49,180 bases of DNA from Hallella seregens ATCC 51272 (GTDB taxonomy: Bacteria > Bacteroidota > Bacteroidia > Bacteroidales > Bacteroidaceae), in NCBI RefSeq assembly GCF_000518545.1, contig NZ_JADU01000026.1:1-49180 (forward strand), written 5' to 3'. Under the pieces are notes generated by a model, which did not search any database, was not told where the DNA came from, and saw only the letters and a list, made by a program, of their open reading frames with translations. Shown here piece by piece: positions 19,234-27,958 of the stretch; the first letter of the stretch is position 1; each line of letters begins with the position of its first letter. Position numbers and translations under genes: made by a program.

Positions 19234-20925
19234 TTACTTCGTGTTTGTTGAGTCGGCATCCGAAGCGGCACTGGCCAGGAGCGTGCGGGCATTCTCCATG
19301 GCGGCCTCGGTGATACTGCTGCCGCTGAGCATTTGTGCCAGTTCGGCAATGCGCTCGTCGAGCGTCAGCATTTGCATGTGGCTCACGGTACCCTGTGCTG
19401 TCTCTTCCTTGCTCACCTTATAGTGGGTGGTTCCCACGGCCGCGATTTGAGGAAGATGGGTAATGGAGATCACCTGCCGGTTGTTGTCGCCCATCTCGCG
19501 CATGATTTGCGCCATCTTTTCAGCCACTCGTCCACTGACGCCCGTGTCTATTTCGTCGAAGATAATGGTGGGCAACTTCACGGCTTTACTAATCATAGCC
19601 TTGAGCGAAAGCATGACCCGCGCAATCTCTCCACCCGAAGCAACCTGGGCGACGGGCTGGAGCGGGGTGCTGCTGTTGGCGCTAAACAAGAACGAAACTT
19701 TGTCTATTCCCGACGGCGAGCACTCCTTGACGGCGAGCCCTATGGAGAATCTGACGTTGGGAATACCCAGTGGAGCCAGTCGCTGCTGCATCTCAGCTTC
19801 TACCTTGGCAGCCGCTTTCTTGCGCACGTCGCTTAGTTCACGCGCCCGTTCCATGCACGCATTGTAGGCCTGGTCTACGGCTGTCTTGAGTTCCTGCAAC
19901 CGTTCTTCACCGCCGTCAATGTTCTCCAATTCGACACGAATGCGGTCGCGTTGTGCAATGAGCTCCTCAACACTGTCCACGTGATACTTCTGTTCCAACC
20001 CGTAAATCAAGTCCAGACGGTTGTTGAGCACCTGCAGTTGCTGCGGGTCGAAGTCGACATTCTCGATCTGTAAGTCGATTCCACGCGCCAAGTCCTTGAG
20101 CTCGATATAGGCCGATTCCAGCCGCTCGGCCGTGTCTTTGACTTCGGGAAACACCTCCTTGATGTCGTTCATGCGTCCGGCGCTCAGCTTCACCAGCTCC
20201 AATGCGCCGGCCGATTCGCCAGAGAGATTCTGCTGAGCATCGAAGAGCGCGCTCTTGATGTCCTCAACATGGCTTAGTGTTTGTACCTGCTGTTCCAGTT
20301 CAGACTGCTCGCCGGCCAGCAGTTGCGCCTTGTCAAGTTCGGCAAACTGAAACCGCAGAAACTCCTCATTCTCATGACTTCTTACGTTGTCGGAAAGAAA
20401 GGCCTCGTATTCACGTTGCGCCTGACGGTAGTGTCGGTAGCTGTCTGCATAGGCCGCACACAACTTTCCATTGCCGGCAATGATGTCGACGACGTTGAGT
20501 TGGAAGTCCTCTTTTTGCAGCAACAGGTTCTGATGCTGGCTGTGAATGTCGACCAACTGCTCGCCCAAGTCGCGCATTACATTCAGCGACACTGGTGTAT
20601 CGTTGATGAAAGCACGGCTCTTGCCGTTGGCATTCACCTCACGGCGGATGATACAATCGGCGGGTTCATAGTCTATATTGTTCTCGATGAAGAACTCTTC
20701 CATGTTGTATCGCGCCAGATTGAAGTGAGCTTCAACCACGCATTTGCTGCATCCCGCCTTGATTTGCTTGGTGTCTGCCCGCTGTCCGAGCAACAGGTGT
20801 ATGGCTCCAAGGATGATGCTTTTGCCGGCGCCCGTCTCGCCTGTAATCACGGAAAAGCCGGGGCAGAAAGCGATGTTCAGTTCGTCGATGAGCGTAAAGT
20901 TCTTGACGTAGAGTTGCTTTAACAT
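19234..20925 (-). CDS. recN: DNA repair protein RecN
   Basis: An SMC-like ATPase acting early in double-strand-break repair. It has 563 residues, full length. The N-terminal head has MLKQLYVKNFTLIDELNI and Walker A TGETGAGKSII. A central coiled-coil follows (about 150-370). The C-terminal head has the ABC signature region ASGGEIARVMLSLKAM and Walker B PTIIFDEIDTGVSG. It sits 6 bases downstream of the DUF4835 gene and 10 bases upstream of the TPR gene, so it is within one operon led by dnaN. Confidence 0.97.
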   Translation of the reverse strand: MLKQLYVKNFTLIDELNIAFCPGFSVITGETGAGKSIILGAIHLLLGQRADTKQIKAGCSKCVVEAHFNLARYNMEEFFIENNIDYEPADCIIRREVNANGKSRAFINDTPVSLNVMRDLGEQLVDIHSQHQNLLLQKEDFQLNVVDIIAGNGKLCAAYADSYRHYRQAQREYEAFLSDNVRSHENEEFLRFQFAELDKAQLLAGEQSELEQQVQTLSHVEDIKSALFDAQQNLSGESAGALELVKLSAGRMNDIKEVFPEVKDTAERLESAYIELKDLARGIDLQIENVDFDPQQLQVLNNRLDLIYGLEQKYHVDSVEELIAQRDRIRVELENIDGGEERLQELKTAVDQAYNACMERARELSDVRKKAAAKVEAEMQQRLAPLGIPNVRFSIGLAVKECSPSGIDKVSFLFSANSSTPLQPVAQVASGGEIARVMLSLKAMISKAVKLPTIIFDEIDTGVSGRVAEKMAQIMREMGDNNRQVISITHLPQIAAVGTTHYKVSKEETAQGTVSHMQMLTLDERIAELAQMLSGSSITEAAMENARTLLASAASDADSTNTK

Positions 20926-20931
20926 AAAGAT

Positions 20932-21843
20932 TTATTGCTTGATTTTCTCCCAAGAGTTGTTTTGGGAGGCATTGATAGAGAAGAGAATGTCATAGACAGC
21001 CTCTTTCTCTTTCTGCGTGCCCTTGCCTTTGTAGATGTTGGCCAGCTCGTCCCGCTTGTAGTCTGTCCAGATTTGAGGAAGCATGCTCGACGGTTTGTTC
21101 TCATGGCTTTTCTTCAATCCGTTCTCGAGGGCGGCGGTCACCTCCGTGCGTCCGCGCTCAGCATTGTTGGCCATTTCGTCCAATCCCTTGCGGTAATAGT
21201 CGTATTGCAGTTGCCGGAAGGGCTGCATGGCCCCGTCCAGATAGTCATTAATGATGGCGAAACGGTTGCGGTCGCTGTCGAACGACTTCCACCCCGTGAA
21301 CTCAAGGTTCTGTGCATTGTTGGCCAAATTCATGCAACGCTGCAGCACATCCTCGCCTCCCATGGGGGCGAAGCTGTCCAGATTGAGGCCAATAAAGAGG
21401 TAAGCGTAATAGGCAAAGAGGGCCGTGAGCTGGTTGTCCACCGTTTCTTCGTTCCACTCAAGCTGGTCGAATTGGGCAAAGCGGAAGTTGAAGTCGTTGT
21501 CCGTATTGCTGTACAGCGTTGTGGTATAGGCGGAATTGTAGACAGGACGGTTGGCCTGAATGAGCGCCTTGCAGGTGAAAAGGCCTGTGGTTTGGTCGTA
21601 TTTTGTAACGGTGATATTGAAGCTGCAGGAGATGCGTTCCACCTTTTGGAATTGCAGATGCGTCCACTGACGGTCGTTGACAAAGGTCTGCAACGTCTGC
21701 TGCAGGTTGTCGAAGACCGACGCATCTGTACCTTGAATCTGATTGTGGTTCACCGTAATCTTGGCATCAAGCTCCTGAGCCGTGGCGGGTAGAGCCGCAA
21801 GGAGACCGATGCTGAGGGTGGCCAAGAGAGATTTGCAGTTCAC
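20932..21843 (-). CDS. DUF4835 family exported protein
   Basis: A 303-residue protein with signal peptide MNCKSLLATLSIGLLAALPATAQ. It matches the Bacteroidota-specific DUF4835 pattern: QELDAKITVNHNQIQGTDASVF near the start, the middle FAQFDQLEWNEETVDNQLTALFAYYAYLFIGLNLDSFAPMGG, and DYLDGAMQPFRQLQYDYYRKGLDEM. The family has no established biochemical role. It lies 3 bases after the exonuclease gene and 6 before recN, and I recall the association with dnaN and recN as conserved in Bacteroidales. Confidence 0.88.
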   Translation of the reverse strand: MNCKSLLATLSIGLLAALPATAQELDAKITVNHNQIQGTDASVFDNLQQTLQTFVNDRQWTHLQFQKVERISCSFNITVTKYDQTTGLFTCKALIQANRPVYNSAYTTTLYSNTDNDFNFRFAQFDQLEWNEETVDNQLTALFAYYAYLFIGLNLDSFAPMGGEDVLQRCMNLANNAQNLEFTGWKSFDSDRNRFAIINDYLDGAMQPFRQLQYDYYRKGLDEMANNAERGRTEVTAALENGLKKSHENKPSSMLPQIWTDYKRDELANIYKGKGTQKEKEAVYDILFSINASQNNSWEKIKQ

Positions 21844-21846
21844 GTT

Positions 21847-22713
21847 TTATTTCACATTCATGTTCAGCTTTGCCTCGCGCAGGCGGATGCGGGTAAGCAC
21901 CTGCTTGGTGTTGAGCGTGAATTCCGACGACAATATCCAGCTGAAATAGCCCGGATCGCGGTGGAGCACATCGGTGACCACCCACCCCTTGTACTTGCCG
22001 AAGTTGAACACTTCCTGCCGACGGGGCTTGCCCTGGGCGTCGAGCAGCGGGTTTCCCTGGCTGTCTTTCATGTCTTGCCAGATGATACGTCCGGCGAAAT
22101 CCACGTTGTCGTTGTTCCTTGAGAACTCGGCCAGCGTGTCCATGTCGTTGGACAGGGCCCGGTCGGGCTCCTCGGCCGTCTCGGGATTGTACATGTCGAG
22201 CTGGCCCATGAGCACCTGATAGGTGGCCTCCGTGTCCTCGTTGGCCTGATGGGCGCGGAAGTCTTCTTCCATCTTGCGCCCGGTGTAGAACTTGTAGGCC
22301 GCGGCCAGCGTGCGCTGTTCCATCTTGTGAAAGATGGTTTGCGCGTCAATGAGCCGGCAGCGGCTGAAGTCGAAGTCGATGCCCGCCCGCAGGAATTCCT
22401 CGGCCAGCATGGGTATGTCGAACCGGTTGGAGTTGAATCCGGCGAAGTCGCAGCCGCCCAGTTCTTCGGCCAGATTCGCGGCCACCTGCTTGAAAGTGGG
22501 CGCATCTTTCACGCTGTCGTCGGTGATACCCGTCAGGTCCTGCACAAACTGCGGGATGGGTTTCCCGGGATTGATGAAGAGATTCCTGCGCGCTTCATCA
22601 CCGTCGGGCGTCACTTTGATGTACGACAGCTGGATGATTCGGTCGTTGACCAAATCTAATCCCGTTGTCTCCAGGTCGAAGACAATCAGCGGTTTGGTAA
22701 GATTGAGCTTCAT
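21847..22713 (-). CDS. DEDDh 3'-5' exonuclease (DnaQ-like)
   Basis: A 288-residue proofreading-type exonuclease. ExoI motif VFDLETTGLD is near the N-terminus, ExoII is FAGFNSNRFDIPML, and ExoIII has HQANED with the His and Asp expected of the DEDDh class. The C-terminal part (FNFGKYKGW, then DPGYFSWIL) is the extra domain found in Bacteroidales members annotated as DNA polymerase III epsilon-like. ATG 22713 is preferred because GAGGGG lies just upstream; an in-frame ATG 12 bases earlier would leave no site. It follows dnaN by 8 bases, fitting a role with the clamp. Confidence 0.92.
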   Translation of the reverse strand: MKLNLTKPLIVFDLETTGLDLVNDRIIQLSYIKVTPDGDEARRNLFINPGKPIPQFVQDLTGITDDSVKDAPTFKQVAANLAEELGGCDFAGFNSNRFDIPMLAEEFLRAGIDFDFSRCRLIDAQTIFHKMEQRTLAAAYKFYTGRKMEEDFRAHQANEDTEATYQVLMGQLDMYNPETAEEPDRALSNDMDTLAEFSRNNDNVDFAGRIIWQDMKDSQGNPLLDAQGKPRRQEVFNFGKYKGWVVTDVLHRDPGYFSWILSSEFTLNTKQVLTRIRLREAKLNMNVK

Positions 22714-22721
22714 TCCACCCC

Positions 22722-23849
22722 TCAATCGTTAAGCAGCAACGGCATGATGAGCATCAGCACATCCTCGTTCTTCTCCGACTGCGTGACGGGCAACACGATG
22801 CCGGCACGGCTTGGGTCGCCCAGCTGCACCTTGATTTCTTCGGTGTCGATGGAGTTGAGAATCTCGGTGAGGAAGTCGCCGCGGAAGCCGATTTGCAGGG
22901 GCTGGCCGTTGTATTCGCACACCAGAGTCTCCTTGGCGCTGGTGGCAAAGTCGAGGTCTTCGGACGAAACCTCCAGCTTGCCGGCCTCCAGACGAAAGCG
23001 CACCAGCTGACTGCTCATGCTGGCAAAGGGCAGGATGCGGCGGATGGCACTCAGCAGAGCCTTGCGGTCGATGGTGAGTTCGTTGGGGTTGTCCTTGGGA
23101 ATGGCTGCATTGTAGTTGGGAAATACGCCCTCGATGAGGCGGCAACGGAGCAGCCCTTCGGCAAAGCGAATCTCGGCGGCGCGGCCGTTGAACTTCACCA
23201 CCACGTCGCCACTTTCCTTGCCGAGCCCGTTCTTCAGCAGGTTGGCGGGCTTCTTGGGCAGGATGAAAGAGGCGGGCGTTTCGCTCTTGATGTCATAGTT
23301 GCGGCAGCGCACCAGCTTGTGCCCGTCGCTGGCTACAAAGGCCAGACAGTCGGCCGTGAGGTCGAAATAGATACCGTTCATCACGGGCCGAATCTCGTTG
23401 TTGTCGGTGGCAAAGAGCGTGCGGTTGATGTTTTCGCAGAGCACGCCGGCATCCATCGTGATGACGTGAACGTCGTCTGTGAGCGGCTCGCTCTGCGGAT
23501 ACTCCTGCGCGTTCTGGGCCGTGAAGTGGTACAGACCGTTCAGATAGCCCACGGTCACCTCGTAGGTATCCAGGTTCACCTCGAACGTGAGCGGCTGTTC
23601 GGGCAGCTCTTTCACGGCGTCGAGGATGGTACGGTTGGGGATAGCAAAGTCGCCCTCGGCGTCAAATTCGTCAAGAGGCATCGAGGTCTGCATCACGTTC
23701 TCGCTGTCCGAGGCCGTGATGGTAATCTGCCCATTGTGAATCTGGAACAGAAAACTCTCGAGTATCGGCAGTGAATTCTTGCTGTTAATCACTTTGGCCA
23801 AGGTCTGCAGCCTGCTGCTAAGCGCTGTGCTGGATAAAGTAAATCTCAT
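22722..23849 (-). CDS. dnaN: DNA polymerase III beta subunit (sliding clamp)
   Basis: The ring-shaped processivity clamp that holds DNA polymerase on the template; 375 residues with three tandem clamp domains. It opens MRFTLSSTALSSRLQTLAKVINSKNSLPILE and contains the family run PALSFILPKK-like ETPASFILPKKPANLL and LVRCRNYDIKS. The end, VMLIMPLLLND, is a variant of the usual C-terminal MPxR(L) tail. It heads the minus-strand operon with the exonuclease, DUF4835, recN and TPR genes. A TATCTTTG promoter box lies 38 bases upstream. Confidence 0.97.
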   Translation of the reverse strand: MRFTLSSTALSSRLQTLAKVINSKNSLPILESFLFQIHNGQITITASDSENVMQTSMPLDEFDAEGDFAIPNRTILDAVKELPEQPLTFEVNLDTYEVTVGYLNGLYHFTAQNAQEYPQSEPLTDDVHVITMDAGVLCENINRTLFATDNNEIRPVMNGIYFDLTADCLAFVASDGHKLVRCRNYDIKSETPASFILPKKPANLLKNGLGKESGDVVVKFNGRAAEIRFAEGLLRCRLIEGVFPNYNAAIPKDNPNELTIDRKALLSAIRRILPFASMSSQLVRFRLEAGKLEVSSEDLDFATSAKETLVCEYNGQPLQIGFRGDFLTEILNSIDTEEIKVQLGDPSRAGIVLPVTQSEKNEDVLMLIMPLLLND

Positions 23850-23887
23850 GAAGGTATGTCTTATAAATGTTTTCGTCTAATCCATGA

Positions 23888-23895
23888 CAAAGATA
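23888..23895 (-). promoter_or_regulatory. dnaN promoter -7 box TATCTTTG
   Basis: Perfect TAnnTTTG on the minus strand, 38 bases upstream of the dnaN ATG. The intervening leader is AT-rich. Confidence 0.65.
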
Positions 23896-23966
23896 ATAAT
23901 AAAAAAGGAGAAAAGAAACGCCGGCCCGTATATTTTTCTTCTTTTTTGTTTTTTAAGGTGGAAAAG

Positions 23967-23998
23967 TTTGCTCTTTCCCAATAAAATTCTTAATTTCG
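23967..23998 (+). promoter_or_regulatory. promoter of the DUF3127 gene
   Basis: TTTG at 23967-23970 and TAATTTCG at 23991-23998 are separated by 20 bases, the usual Bacteroidota -33/-7 spacing. The -7 box has one mismatch. The leader to 24039 is about 35 bases. Confidence 0.55.
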
Positions 23999-24038
23999 CA
24001 GGTAATATGTAATTGATAACACTAATATATATCAAACA

Positions 24039-24470
24039 ATGGCATTACAAGGAATAGAAGTCGAGGGGGTAATCATCAAGGAGTATCCGGCCAAGGAAGG
24101 CACTTCTGCGCGTACAGGCAACGCCTGGAAGTCTCAGGAGTTTGTGATTCAGACCAAGGACCAGTACCCACGGGCCTGTCTTTTCAGAGTGTTCGGCGCA
24201 GACAAGCTGGCCCAATTCAACATCCATCAGGGCGACACAGTCCATGTTTGGCTGGACATCAACGCCCGCGCCTGGCAGGACAGATACTTCAACGACATCA
24301 GCGCTTTCCGCGTGGATCACGTTGATCCCAATGCCGTGGGCGGCGAAGCACCGATGGCAACTCCGGCCAGCCAGATTTCGTCGGCTCCCGCAGCCGCAGC
24401 TCCCGCAACGCCGGCAGCCGATGCACTGGGCACCGCCAACGGTGACGCCACCGACGACCTGCCTTTCTAA
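24039..24470 (+). CDS. DUF3127 family protein (OB-fold-like)
   Basis: A 143-residue protein matching DUF3127, a Bacteroidota family that resembles single-strand DNA-binding OB folds. The conserved part is residues 1-95 (GIEVEGVIIKEYPAKEGTSARTGNAWKSQEFVIQT, then VFGADKLAQFNIHQGDTVHVWLDINAR, and DRYFNDISAFRVDHV). The C-terminal tail is Ala/Pro-rich and ends DATDDLPF, an acidic aromatic tip like that of SSB, which recruits partner proteins in SSB. A role as an accessory ssDNA-binding protein is inferred. It is divergent from dnaN and monocistronic, with a strong terminator 20 bases after its stop. Confidence 0.88.
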   Translation: MALQGIEVEGVIIKEYPAKEGTSARTGNAWKSQEFVIQTKDQYPRACLFRVFGADKLAQFNIHQGDTVHVWLDINARAWQDRYFNDISAFRVDHVDPNAVGGEAPMATPASQISSAPAAAAPATPAADALGTANGDATDDLPF

Positions 24471-24490
24471 ATCCCCATAAAAGACATGAA

Positions 24491-24527
24491 AAACCGGCCC
24501 TTGGAGCAGTGCTCCAAGGGCCGGTTT
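24491..24527. terminator. hairpin terminator, 17-bp stem
   Basis: Bases 24491-24507 pair perfectly with 24511-24527 around an AGT loop. The stem has AAA at its base and TTT on the other side, but the following T-run is short. It ends the DUF3127 transcript. Confidence 0.88.
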
Positions 24528-24594
24528 GCTGTTATTGGGGTGTGACAAGCCTACGGTGTCTCTGCCAAGCGGCCGGAATGGCTGTGCGGCCACG

Positions 24595-24698
24595 GCGTAA
24601 AGGCGTGGCGAACAAGCCGTAATCGCACGGCCGTTCCAGCGTAATCGCAATGCCAAAAAGGCGTAATCGCGCAGCCAAAAAGGCGCAATGAAAACGCC
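24595..24698. repeat. 22-bp tandem repeat array (locus 1)
   Basis: About five units of 21-23 bases begin at 24595, 24616, 24639, 24661 and 24683 (last one partial). The two best units share GCGTAATCGC then GCCAAAAAG. No gene lies between the DUF3127 terminator and the fbp stop. A related-looking array is at 38961-39070. Confidence 0.75.
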
Positions 24699-24747
24699 TC
24701 CGGGGCGTGCAGGCTGCGGGCCGGCTCGGCGGAGGCGCGCCCGACGG

Positions 24748-26739
24748 CTATTTGCGGCCGTCGTTTTCGTTGATGTAACCGTGGCGATAGGCAAAGAGCA
24801 ACTCCTCCAAGTCCTCGATTTGGGCGTTGAGTTCGTGGCCCTTGTCGGTGTCGGCCACCAGCATGCGGTGGGACGACATCTCGACAATCTGCGTGGTCGA
24901 CTTGATGTCGGTGCCCCGCTGGATGGCGTCTTCGGTGCTTGTGAAAGGCTCGTGCTGCACCAGTTGGAAGCCTCGACTGTGGTACACGAGCGTGTATCCG
25001 GCAATGCCCGTCTCCTTGTGATAGGCCTGTGAGAAGCCGCCATCAATGACCATCAGCTTGCCGTTGGCCTTGATGGGGTTCTCTCCCTTGCCGACCTTTA
25101 CGGGCACATGGCCGTTGATGATGTGGCGGTTGGCGCCGGTTACGTGGAACGCATCCATGATGTAGTCGCACACATCCTCGTTGTCTCTGAACAAGAAGTA
25201 GTTGCCTTTCTTCTCTTCATGTGTTTCTTTTTCCTTGATAAAGTAGCGTTCAAAGGTGGCCATCTTCGACTTGTCGAAGAGCGGACTGTCGGGCCCGCAC
25301 CACAGATAGAGGAAGTAATCCGTGGCATAATCCTTTTCAACAGGGTTGGAATCCGACTGAAAAGCCGTGCGGATGAGCTGCCCGATATCGGTCATCAGCT
25401 CCAGTCCGCTGCTCCTGTGGCCGGGCAAAGTCTCGACGGCTTTCAACTTTCCCTGGCCGTCAAGGGGCACGGAAGCGTGGAAAAGCAGGTTGTCGTTGTA
25501 GATGCCGTACATGCAGCCGTGGGCCAGCATCAGGCGGATGTGCTTGTGCAGTTTCTCGCTCACGGCAAAGCTGTGGTGCAGTTTGCTGATGAGGTCGTGC
25601 TCCTCCGGCGTCAGCACGTCGGGGTGTTGCGGGTCTATCGTGGGGAATTGGCAGCTTGAAAGCTTGTACTCCTTGCCCTCGAGGCGGATAGTTCCCTTCT
25701 CATAGTCGATGAAATCGAGCAGCCGCCGGTCCTGCATGTTCCAGTTGGGGTGCTTGGCGTAGAGCTGCGCCTCGAGCTTAAACTCCATGACGGCTATGGC
25801 CTTGTGCATCTTGGCCGTGAGCCGCAAGGTCTTCTCGTCGATGTGATCGGCCCCGCCCGACAGCTTGGGCACGAACTCCGCACAGGGGTCGTCGGCGTAA
25901 ACGTCCATGGCAAAGGTGGCCAGCGGCACCAGGTTGATGCCGTAGCCCTCTTCGAGAGTAGTGAGATTGGCATAGCGCAGCGACAGTCGGATGACGCTGC
26001 AAATACAGGCCTCGTTGCCTGCTGCGGCCCCCATCCAAATGACGTCGTGGTTGCCCCACGTGATGTCCCAATGGTGATAGGTGGCAAGCATGTCCATGAT
26101 TCGGTGGGCGCCGGGGCCGCGGTCGTAGATGTCGCCAAGCAGGTGAAGCCGGTCGATGGCCAGCCGTTGAATCACGTTGGAGATGGCAATGATGAAGTCA
26201 TCGGCCCGTCCGGTGGCGATAATGGTGTCGACAATGACATTGATGTAGGCCGTCTTGTTGGTGTCTTCGGTGCGCTCGTGCAGTAGTTCCTGTATGATAT
26301 AGGAGAAGTCGGAGGGCAGCGACTTGCGCACTTTGGAGCGTGTGTACTTGCTGGAAACGTCGCGGCAAACGGCCACAAGATGGTGCAGCGTGATGTGATA
26401 CCAGTCGTCTATGTCCTCTTCTGAGGCCTTGACGAGGCTCAATTTCTGCTCGGGATAGTAGATTAGGGTGCACAATTCGCGCTTTTCCAACTCGCGCAGG
26501 GTGGTGCCGAAAAGCTCGTTCACCTTGCGTTTGATATTGCCCGAAGCATTCTTCAGGATGTGCTGGAAGGCCTCGTACTCGCCGTGGATGTCGGCAAGAA
26601 AGTGTTCTGTGGCCTTGGGCAGGTTCAGAATGGCCTGAAGATTGATGATTTCGGTACTGGCTTCGGCTATCGTAGGGAAGGTGTTGGCAAGCAGTTGCAG
26701 ATAGCGCATGTCCTTTTCAATGTCATAGTGTCTCTTCAT
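24748..26739 (-). CDS. fbp: class 3 fructose-1,6-bisphosphatase
   Basis: The gluconeogenic enzyme that hydrolyses fructose 1,6-bisphosphate to fructose 6-phosphate. It has 663 residues, matching the Firmicutes/Bacteroidota FBPase III type rather than the 330-residue class 1 enzyme. Metallophosphatase motifs: GDIYDRGPGAHRIMD (about 200-214), WGNHDVIWMGAA (about 226-237), and later INGHVPVKVGKGENP and MVIDGGFSQAYH. The N-terminus MKRHYDIEKDMRYLQLLA is typical. Last gene of the long minus-strand run, 48 bases after a glycosyltransferase gene; no own promoter box is clear. Confidence 0.96.
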   Translation of the reverse strand: MKRHYDIEKDMRYLQLLANTFPTIAEASTEIINLQAILNLPKATEHFLADIHGEYEAFQHILKNASGNIKRKVNELFGTTLRELEKRELCTLIYYPEQKLSLVKASEEDIDDWYHITLHHLVAVCRDVSSKYTRSKVRKSLPSDFSYIIQELLHERTEDTNKTAYINVIVDTIIATGRADDFIIAISNVIQRLAIDRLHLLGDIYDRGPGAHRIMDMLATYHHWDITWGNHDVIWMGAAAGNEACICSVIRLSLRYANLTTLEEGYGINLVPLATFAMDVYADDPCAEFVPKLSGGADHIDEKTLRLTAKMHKAIAVMEFKLEAQLYAKHPNWNMQDRRLLDFIDYEKGTIRLEGKEYKLSSCQFPTIDPQHPDVLTPEEHDLISKLHHSFAVSEKLHKHIRLMLAHGCMYGIYNDNLLFHASVPLDGQGKLKAVETLPGHRSSGLELMTDIGQLIRTAFQSDSNPVEKDYATDYFLYLWCGPDSPLFDKSKMATFERYFIKEKETHEEKKGNYFLFRDNEDVCDYIMDAFHVTGANRHIINGHVPVKVGKGENPIKANGKLMVIDGGFSQAYHKETGIAGYTLVYHSRGFQLVQHEPFTSTEDAIQRGTDIKSTTQIVEMSSHRMLVADTDKGHELNAQIEDLEELLFAYRHGYINENDGRK

Positions 26740-26787
26740 ACTATAGCTGATTATAAAGTGGTGAATCCCTGATGTATGCGTGCCGGT

Positions 26788-27954
26788 CTATTCGGGCCAG
26801 AGCTCTGTCTTGGTCATGGCCGCCTCCAGTCTGCGGGCCTCGGTGTCGTCGCGGGGTGGAAGGGGCATGAATCCTTCGGTGAGGCCCAGCATGCGGCCCA
26901 TCACTGCCATCGTTCTCGCACAGAAATCCTCTATGCCAACGAGCTGGAAGAGTTCCTTGAGGCGGTCTTCATCTACGTCGTGATACCTCGTCAGCACATA
27001 GGCATCGACCAGATGCTGCAGTGGAGCCCGGCGGTGTTCCAGCTCGTATTTGAGGTTCAGCATGCCTATGCAGAGCCTGCGTTCTTCGGTTTCGCCCTCC
27101 TTAATGTTCTCGTTGAACTTGTTGCGCAACAGGATATTGCGCGACAGTATCTTCCCGTCGGGAAGGCTGCCCGAGGCGTAGATGGTGTTGCTGGCAAACC
27201 GTTCAACGTCTTCAATAACGAGGGTGGGGGCTGCAAATTGTATTCTTTCCAATCCTTTTTTCAATGTTTCGTCTACGTGCTCATCGGCCGCATAGAGCCA
27301 TATTATGCGCCAGTCTTCCCCTGCGAGTTCTGCCAATTCCTGCCTCACGGCGGCGCAAAGCGACGAGTCGCGCAGGGCATCGTCGTCGACACCCAGCTGC
27401 AGCAGGTGGGCGACGGCCTGCTTGGAGCGGTCGGTCAGGAGCAGCCGGGCATTGGTGTCCATGACCTTGCGGTAGAGCCTCTGTATCGCCAAGCAGAAGT
27501 CGTCGAACTGAAACAGACTTGTGAGCACAGGGTTCTTGATAAGGGCCACCCGCGGATTCCAGCCCAGCCGAACGAAAGTTTCGTATTCCAGCTTGCCGCA
27601 CACATGCACGACCGAGGCCAGCCGCACCATCCGTCTTTGCAGGGTCATGAGGCGAACCGTGCGGTGCTGTCTCATCATCCAGGGCTGAAGCCCGCCCAAT
27701 GGAGTGTAGACCGTGGGGATATGGAGCTTGTAGGCCTTGGCCAGCAGCTTGGCGGCACCGGCATTCCAGCATCCGAAGACGTGCACCAGATGGAACTCGG
27801 CGAGTGGGGGCAGGGCCATCCGATGGCGCGGGGTGGCCAGCGTTACCTTGGCATTGGCTTCCAGAGCCCGCGCCAACTGGCTGACGAGCTCGTGGTGGAT
27901 GCCCACTTCGTCGAACTCGGCAGGGATGTAAAGAAGATAGTTGAGTTGGGACAT
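26788..27954 (-). CDS. glycosyltransferase-like protein (GT4 type)
   Basis: A 388-residue cytoplasmic protein. The first half resembles the acceptor-side half of GT-B glycosyltransferases: FDEVGIHHELVSQLARAL, HLVHVFGCWNAGAAKLLAKAYKLHIPTVYTPLGGLQPW, then ASVVHVCGKLEYETFVRLGWNPRVALIKNPV. The second half is divergent and lacks an obvious EXXXXXXXE donor motif, so sugar-nucleotide binding cannot be confirmed; it includes an alpha-helical, charged C-terminal region. The gene starts 4 bases after the GT2 gene, and the pair probably acts on one glycan. Substrate unknown. Confidence 0.75.
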   Translation of the reverse strand: MSQLNYLLYIPAEFDEVGIHHELVSQLARALEANAKVTLATPRHRMALPPLAEFHLVHVFGCWNAGAAKLLAKAYKLHIPTVYTPLGGLQPWMMRQHRTVRLMTLQRRMVRLASVVHVCGKLEYETFVRLGWNPRVALIKNPVLTSLFQFDDFCLAIQRLYRKVMDTNARLLLTDRSKQAVAHLLQLGVDDDALRDSSLCAAVRQELAELAGEDWRIIWLYAADEHVDETLKKGLERIQFAAPTLVIEDVERFASNTIYASGSLPDGKILSRNILLRNKFNENIKEGETEERRLCIGMLNLKYELEHRRAPLQHLVDAYVLTRYHDVDEDRLKELFQLVGIEDFCARTMAVMGRMLGLTEGFMPLPPRDDTEARRLEAAMTKTELWPE

Positions 27955-27958
27955 GGAC

